A program made the position numbers and the translations under genes. Below the pieces are notes generated by a model, which saw nothing but the letters and a program-made list of their open reading frames with translations, was not told the origin of the DNA and made no database searches. From NCBI GenBank assembly GCA_964386525.1, contig CAYLSO010000231.1, forward strand, positions 1 to 19,317: DNA of 19,317 nt, in the 5' to 3' direction. This document shows, one piece after another, positions 15,649-19,317 of the stretch (the stretch's first letter is position 1; each line of letters begins with the position of its first letter). The stretch is from CAYLSO01 sp964386525. GTDB lineage: Bacteria > Eisenbacteria > RBG-16-71-46 > DASYSL01.

Positions 15649-15831
15649 ATGGCGCTGACCTCCGGCAGCCGGCTCGGCCCCTACGAGATCGTGGCACCCC
15701 TCGGTGCCGGCGGTATGGGCGAGGTGTGGCGCGCGCGCGACCCGCGGCTCGACCCCATCCGGCATGATCCGCGGTTCCCGGCGCTGGTCACGCGGGCGGG
15801 GCTGGACGGGGTCCAGGGGCTCCCAGGCTGA
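15649..15831 (+). pseudogene. Ser/Thr kinase start joined directly to its C-terminal end
   Basis: ATG 15649 begins a normal kinase N-terminus: MALTSGSRLGPYEIVAPLG, then the glycine loop GAGGMGEVWRARDPRLD. Instead of going on to the VAIK lysine strand, the frame passes at once to PIRHDPRFPALVTRAGLD, which is the kind of sequence found at the extreme C-terminus of kinase-TPR proteins (DPRLDPIRxDPRF). A protein of several hundred residues is thus reduced to about 60. The DPRLD peptide fits both the N-terminal and the C-terminal context. That suggests deletion by recombination between two short identical coding stretches. It has no catalytic residues beyond the glycine loop and cannot be a kinase. 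Confidence 0.7.
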
Positions 15832-15890
15832 GCGCTGTGCGCTAGCCTGCTGCGCCATGTCCCCGGTCGCCGAGGGCCTTGTCGCGCAAT

Positions 15891-15922
15891 GCCCCGCTTG
15901 CGGGTGGTGCCGCGAGCGGGGC
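15891..15922. terminator. First of two tandem hairpins between convergent genes
   Basis: A 13-bp stem (GCCCCGCTTGCGG with CCGCGAGCGGGGC, one G-T pair) and a 6-base loop. It lies about 60 bases after the kinase remnant and, on the other strand, past the DUF4397 gene. Confidence 0.6.
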
Positions 15923-15931
15923 CTATTGCGA

Positions 15932-15963
15932 AGAGGGGGGCACGCCTTTGAGTGCCCCCCTCT
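15932..15963. terminator. Second tandem hairpin, likely terminator of the DUF4397 gene
   Basis: A perfect 12-bp stem (AGAGGGGGGCAC with GTGCCCCCCTCT) and an 8-base loop. It is 31 bases beyond the minus-strand stop at 15994. Together with the first hairpin it probably works in both directions. T-runs are lacking. Confidence 0.65.
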
Positions 15964-15993
15964 GAATCGCGGCCAGTGACGTACTGAATGACT

Positions 15994-16683
15994 TCAGTTG
16001 TTGACGATGATCTGGGCGCCCAGCGCCTGACCGCCGTCCCCGCCCACGAAGCCCTTGGCGAAGACGGTGTAGATCTTGCCGGCGGTAAGCGCGATGCCGG
16101 GCAACGGCAGCACCACCGTGCTGGTCCCCGCGAGGCGCACTTCGAGGTCGTAGGTGCCGGCGTTCACCGGGGTGAAGGCCGAGTACTCCTTGAAGGCCTT
16201 GTTCGCGAACAGCACCGGACCGCTCGTGACCGCCACGTCCACTGCGGGAGCGTTCGGGGAGAGGTGGATGAAACGCACGTGAGCCTTGCCGGCCGCCGGC
16301 GCCGTGAGGTCGTCGATCAGGACGAGAGCGCTGATCTTCGACACCGAGTCAGCGGCGAACACGCTGTAGTCGGTCCCGGAGGTCAAGGTGAGGTCGGCGT
16401 TGATCACCGTCGTGCTCGTCCCGGTGACGTTCACCTTGACGTTGTGCGCGCCCGCCGAAAGGCCGAGGTACGGGGTGTTGTCCGGAAACATCAGGTTGGT
16501 CTTGGCGACGGCGCCGTCCACCAGCAGATCGACGCCCGGCGCGTCCGGAGACGCGTGCACGACCATGACCTGTGCCTGCGCGCTCGGGGCTGTCGGGTTG
16601 CTGTCGTCATCGCTGCAGCCGGTGAACGCGAGGGCCGCGACGAGGCCGAGGGCGATCGGGGAGAAGCGGGTGAGTCTGGACAT
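15994..16683 (-). CDS. DUF4397-domain lipoprotein with two related halves
   Basis: The start is the ATG at 16683 (minus strand), with GGAGGA five to six bases upstream; the frame is open further but then lacks a signal peptide at the N-terminus. The 229-residue product begins MSRLTRFSPIALGLVAALAF with the lipobox FTGC at 20-23, followed by SDDDSNPTAPS. Two homologous halves follow: VMVVHASPDAPGVDLLVDGA to TDYSVFAADSV, and VRFIHLSPNAPAVDVAVTSG to KIYTVFAKGFV. Each has the HxSPxAPxVD signature of DUF4397. The family is extracellular and Ig-like, of unknown function. The protein should be lipid-anchored in the periplasm or on the surface. It is divergent from the CarH-like regulator and shares its intergenic region, so control by that regulator is possible. 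Confidence 0.9.
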   Translation of the reverse strand: MSRLTRFSPIALGLVAALAFTGCSDDDSNPTAPSAQAQVMVVHASPDAPGVDLLVDGAVAKTNLMFPDNTPYLGLSAGAHNVKVNVTGTSTTVINADLTLTSGTDYSVFAADSVSKISALVLIDDLTAPAAGKAHVRFIHLSPNAPAVDVAVTSGPVLFANKAFKEYSAFTPVNAGTYDLEVRLAGTSTVVLPLPGIALTAGKIYTVFAKGFVGGDGGQALGAQIIVNN

Positions 16684-17057
16684 GTTGTCCTCCTGGTCGA
16701 GTGAGGCCTGCTTGGCTCGTGGTGCGGGCGCCCGTCGAGGAGCGGCCGCGGCCGGTCTTGCGTCCCAACGGCCAATTCGATGGTCCGGAGCGGGCGAGCG
16801 GTTCGTGGTTTGCATCGGTTTTGCATAGGTAATGAAACGGATGGCAAAGAGCGGGGGAAGGCCGCCCGCGCGGTCCCCGGGAGCCCAAGATGGGCCGCTG
16901 GGAGGCGCGAACGCTCGGCAAGCACCCTCGGCCCAATGCCTCCGAAACCTATTCACTACCTGCGCATCAAACGGTGCGCTAGACTGACCCTCGACGGTGC
17001 CGGTCACGATCCTTTTCTGCCGGCCGGGCCCGGACGAGGAAGGAGGATGCATCCCGG
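16684..17057. promoter_or_regulatory. Divergent control region between the DUF4397 gene and the CarH-like gene
   Basis: These 374 bases must hold the promoters of both genes. I cannot place a convincing -35/-10 pair in either direction: TAGACT at 16980-16985 is a possible -10 for the regulator, without a good -35. The stretch 16805-16850 is clearly more AT-rich than its surroundings and holds the direct repeats listed separately. Confidence 0.55.
16807..16837. promoter_or_regulatory. Three direct repeats, candidate operator for the CarH-like regulator
   Basis: GGTTTGCATC, GGTTTTGCATA and GGTAATGAAAC follow one another with GGT at 16807, 16817 and 16828, that is about one helical turn apart. 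The first two are nearly identical and the third is weaker. CarH of Thermus is known to bind direct repeats of about 11 bp with several of its DNA-binding domains, so number and spacing fit. Use as an operator is inference. Confidence 0.4.
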
Positions 17058-18014
17058 ATGTCACGCAGGACGAGCCGTTCCAAGCCATCTGCCGCGTCCG
17101 ACCCGGGGTTGCTGTCGATCGGGGCCCTGGCCAGGGCCACGGGCATCCCGGTGCAGACCCTCCGCACCTGGGAGCGGCGGTACGGATCGCCCCAGCCCGC
17201 GCGGAAGCCCTCGGGGCACCGGCTCTATCCTGCCAGTCTGGTCGGGCGCCTTCGCAAGGTGGTGCAGCTACTGGATCGGGGGCACCGCCCGGGGGAGATC
17301 CTGCCGCTGCCTTCGGCCGAGTTGGATTCGTTGCTCTCCCTCCTGGATGTGGGCACCCCCCGGATCGAGCCCCCGGAGACCGTGGCTCCCGCGACCCTTG
17401 TCCCCGATGGCTTGGCGATGCGCGAGATGCTGCACGCGGTGAAGCGGTTCGATCGTGACTCCCTGATCGGCATGCTGCGGCGAGACTGGGTCCGTCTCGG
17501 TCCCCTGCTGTTCCTGCAGCAGTGTGCGGGTTGCCTGATGGAGGAAGTGGGAGCAGCCTGGCGGGCCGGCAAGCTGGAGATCCGCCACGAGCACTTCGCG
17601 ACCGCTTGCCTGGGGGGCTTTCTGCGCGAAGTGCGCGAGCCTTTCGATCGTCAGGCCCGTGGCCCGCGCGTGATCGTCGCCACCCTCCCGGGCGACGTCC
17701 ATGAGGGTGGGCTGCTCATGGCCAGTGTGATCCTGGCCATGAGGGGCCGCCGCCTCGTCTATCTCGGTCCAGACACCCCCCTGGAGCAGATCGCGGCCGC
17801 CGCCCGCGAACGTGAGGTCCAGGCCGTCGCGGTCAGCATCTCCGCCACCGTTCCGCCGAGGCGAGCCGGCAAGGCCGTCACCGCCCTGCGAGGTGCGCTG
17901 CCGCGCCGCACTTCGCTTTGGGTCGGGGGTGCTGGCGCCCCGAAGCCCACGAAGGGGGTCGAGCGCTTCGAAACCCTGGAAGCGCTGGATGAGCAGCTCG
18001 CGACACGGCCGTAG
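17058..18014 (+). CDS. carH-like: MerR-family, B12-binding transcription regulator of the CarH/LitR type
   Basis: The start is ATG 17058, with AGGAGG at 17041-17046, about 11 bases upstream. The 318-residue protein has a MerR-type winged HTH at about 18-85 (LSIGALARATGIPVQTLRTW, then ERRYGSPQPARKPSGHRLY). A helical cobalamin-cap domain lies at about 115-195 with W168 and E178-H179, the W-x9-EH motif of adenosylcobalamin-sensing CarH. A Rossmann B12-binding domain lies at about 203-315 with D213-x-H215-x-x-G218, whose His would be the lower cobalt ligand. CarH represses in the dark and is released by light when adenosylcobalamin is split. The residue after W168 is Arg; in Thermus CarH it is the His that ligates cobalt in the light state. 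Targets are often carotenoid genes, but none is in this window. Its divergent neighbour is the DUF4397 lipoprotein. Confidence 0.9.
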   Translation: MSRRTSRSKPSAASDPGLLSIGALARATGIPVQTLRTWERRYGSPQPARKPSGHRLYPASLVGRLRKVVQLLDRGHRPGEILPLPSAELDSLLSLLDVGTPRIEPPETVAPATLVPDGLAMREMLHAVKRFDRDSLIGMLRRDWVRLGPLLFLQQCAGCLMEEVGAAWRAGKLEIRHEHFATACLGGFLREVREPFDRQARGPRVIVATLPGDVHEGGLLMASVILAMRGRRLVYLGPDTPLEQIAAAAREREVQAVAVSISATVPPRRAGKAVTALRGALPRRTSLWVGGAGAPKPTKGVERFETLEALDEQLATRP

Positions 18015-18070
18015 CAGCACTCAGGGCGAGGCCCTGCATCCACTCGGCGTGGTTCCAGGCCGACGCCCGT

Positions 18071-18093
18071 CCCGGGGTCGGCAAGACCCCGGG
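18071..18093 (+). terminator. Hairpin after the CarH-like gene
   Basis: A perfect 9-bp stem (CCCGGGGTC / GACCCCGGG) with the loop GGCAA, 57 bases past the stop. TGTTGAGG follows, so there is no T-run. Confidence 0.55.
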
Positions 18094-18113
18094 TGTTGAG
18101 GTAGGTTCCTTCA

Positions 18114-18800
18114 ATGTCACTGATCCCCGGCACCCGGCTCGGCCCCTAGTGGACGGCCCGACGCTGGCCGAGCGCCTGGAGAGGGGCCCGTTGCCCATTC
18201 CGGAGGCTCTCGAGATCTGCCGTGACATCGTGGCGGGAGTCGAGGCGGCGCACGAGAGCGGCGTGGTGCACCGAGACCTCAAGCCGGGCAACGTGATGCT
18301 GACGCCGGCGGGCGGCGTGAAGATGCTCGACTTCGGACTGGCCAAGGGCGGTTCGGGGTCGCCCGGGTCGGAGTCGGTCCTGCCCGACTCGCCGACCCTG
18401 ACCAACGCCGCCACCGGTGCCGGCGTGATCCTCGGCACGGCGGCCTACATGAGCCCGGAGCAGGCCCGCGGCAAGGCGGTGGACCGGCGCGCCGACATCT
18501 GGTCGTTCGGCTGCGTGCTCTACGAATGTCTGACGGGCAAGCAGGCGTTCGAGGGCGAGACGGTCTCGGACCTGATCGCGAAGATCCTCGAGCGCGAGCC
18601 GGAGTGGACGCTGCTGCCGGCCGCCACACCGACGCGCGTGCGCGAGCTCTTGCACCGCTGCCTGACGAAGGACGCCAGGCAGCGGGTGCGCGACATCGGC
18701 GAGGCCCGCGTCCTGCTGGGCTCCGGCGGATCTGCGCCGCCCGCGCTGGGCGAGGGGCAGCGGGGAGCTGTTCTACATCGCCGGCACCGGCCCCACGCGG
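18114..18800 (+). pseudogene. Ser/Thr protein kinase remnant lacking its N-lobe
   Basis: ATG 18114 opens a normal kinase start, MSLIPGTRLGP, which then hits TAG at 18147. From 18146 a different frame continues the family at LVDGPTLAERLERGPLPIPE, then VVHRDLKPGNVML (catalytic loop), MLDFGLAK (DFG), GTAAYMSPEQARG and DIWSFGCVLYECLTG. The glycine loop, the VAIK lysine and the alpha-C glutamate are all missing, about 80-90 residues. After the last helix (LTKDARQRVRDIGEARVLLG) the sequence breaks again. A third frame gives SGELFYIAGTGPTR, like the repeat domain that follows such kinases. So at least two deletions with frame change have occurred. The kinase frame has no stop before the next gene and runs into it. 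It cannot be an active kinase as it stands. Confidence 0.8.
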
Positions 18801-18829
18801 CAAGAAGTAGGCAGCTGGAGACCCGTGCC

Positions 18830-19317
18830 ATGATCCGGCCTTTCGCCTTTGTCCTCCTCGCCGCGGCGCTCGCCATCGGGGCCGGGCCGGCCGCGGCCGC
18901 CTCGCCGCTGCGCGGCCTCGACCACGTCGTCGTCGCCGTCGCCGACCTCGACAGCGCGGCGCAGCGCTATCGCGACCTGGGCTTCGCCCTCAAGCGCGGC
19001 CAGCCCCACGACGACGGCATCCGCAACCAGCACGTCAAGTTCCGCGACGGGACCGAGATCGAGCTGCTCACCGCCCCGGAGGCGCGCGACAGTCTCACCG
19101 AGCAGTACCGGCGGCACCTGGCCGCCGGCGACGGGCCGGCGTTCTACGCGCTCTACGTCTCCGAGCCGGACGTGCTCGCGCGCTGGCTCAAGGCGGGCGG
19201 GTACCGCTACCTCCGCGACGGCAATCTGATCACCTTCCCCGTGGCGCATGCGCTGCGGCCGGTCTTCTTCGGCGGCCGCAACCGGTCGATCACCGACCAG
19301 CCCGAGCACTTCGCGCA
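18830..19317 (+). CDS. Secreted glyoxalase-like (VOC) domain protein, cut by the window end
   Basis: The start is ATG 18830, with CTGGAG at 18815-18820. At least 162 residues are visible and the frame is open at the right edge. A signal peptide (MIRPFAFVLLAAALAIGAGP) ends near AAAA-S at residue 24. Then comes a VOC module of the Glyoxalase_3 type: LRGLDHVVVAVADLDSAAQR, YRDLGFALKRG, a HDDGIRNQHVKF stretch and DGTEIELLTAPEA with the expected acidic metal ligand. A second module appears to begin near AFYALYVSEPDVLARWL. His32 is the likely first metal ligand. The substrate is unknown. The gene lies in the same open frame as the kinase remnant upstream, so a fusion is formally possible, but the signal peptide and ribosome site argue for a start at 18830. 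Confidence 0.85.
   Translation, partial: MIRPFAFVLLAAALAIGAGPAAAASPLRGLDHVVVAVADLDSAAQRYRDLGFALKRGQPHDDGIRNQHVKFRDGTEIELLTAPEARDSLTEQYRRHLAAGDGPAFYALYVSEPDVLARWLKAGGYRYLRDGNLITFPVAHALRPVFFGGRNRSITDQPEHFA

Noticed and set aside
15857..15979. Short frame with CPACGWC and a later Cys, looking like a zinc ribbon
   Set aside because: It coincides with the two strong hairpins, has no ribosome site and lacks a proper second Cys pair.

Overview
The window is high-GC bacterial DNA. I favour an uncultured, environmental, secretion-rich lineage such as Eisenbacteria, Gemmatimonadota, Acidobacteriota or Myxococcota, at low confidence. The reasons are remnants of Ser/Thr kinases with TPR tails, a VIT-vWA protein, a seven-repeat propeller lipoprotein, a choice-of-anchor E exoprotein and a CarH-like B12 regulator. 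There are no rRNA or tRNA genes and no CRISPR array that I can see.

Region 1 (1-7024) is the most interesting part. It is a tightly overlapping plus-strand operon that looks like a nucleic-acid defence system. In order it holds the 3' part of an unrecognised gene, a PLD-superfamily protein with two HxK motifs, a 1156-residue SNF2-like helicase with about 380 extra residues inside its second RecA domain, and a 124-residue protein that resembles YbjN/CesT-type chaperones. The first three genes overlap by 4 bp (GTGA, ATGA) and the fourth starts inside the helicase gene. By eye the operon is less GC-rich than the DNA after it. PLD plus SNF2 helicase recalls DISARM, and helicase plus PLD recalls Mokosh, but the gene set visible here matches neither.

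Region 2 (7146-12327) holds a short-repeat beta-strand protein, a secreted TraB/GumN-family protein, and a coupled three-gene operon: VIT-vWA protein, ECF sigma factor, small protein.

Region 3 (12380-15831) mixes intact secreted proteins with decayed genes. The intact ones are a propeller lipoprotein and a choice-of-anchor E protein. The decayed ones are a DUF4143-type ATPase with its middle deleted, a possible IS110-like transposase tail, and two Ser/Thr-kinase remnants now fused in one reading frame.

Region 4 (15832-18093) starts with two tandem hairpins. They are followed by a minus-strand DUF4397 lipoprotein and a divergent CarH/LitR-type MerR-B12 regulator. The shared intergenic region has three GGT-led direct repeats about 10-11 bp apart, resembling a CarH operator.

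Region 5 (18114-end) is a third kinase remnant, without its N-lobe, followed by a secreted glyoxalase-like (VOC) gene cut by the window edge. A recurring feature of regions 3-5 is genes that keep one or both ends but have lost the middle.
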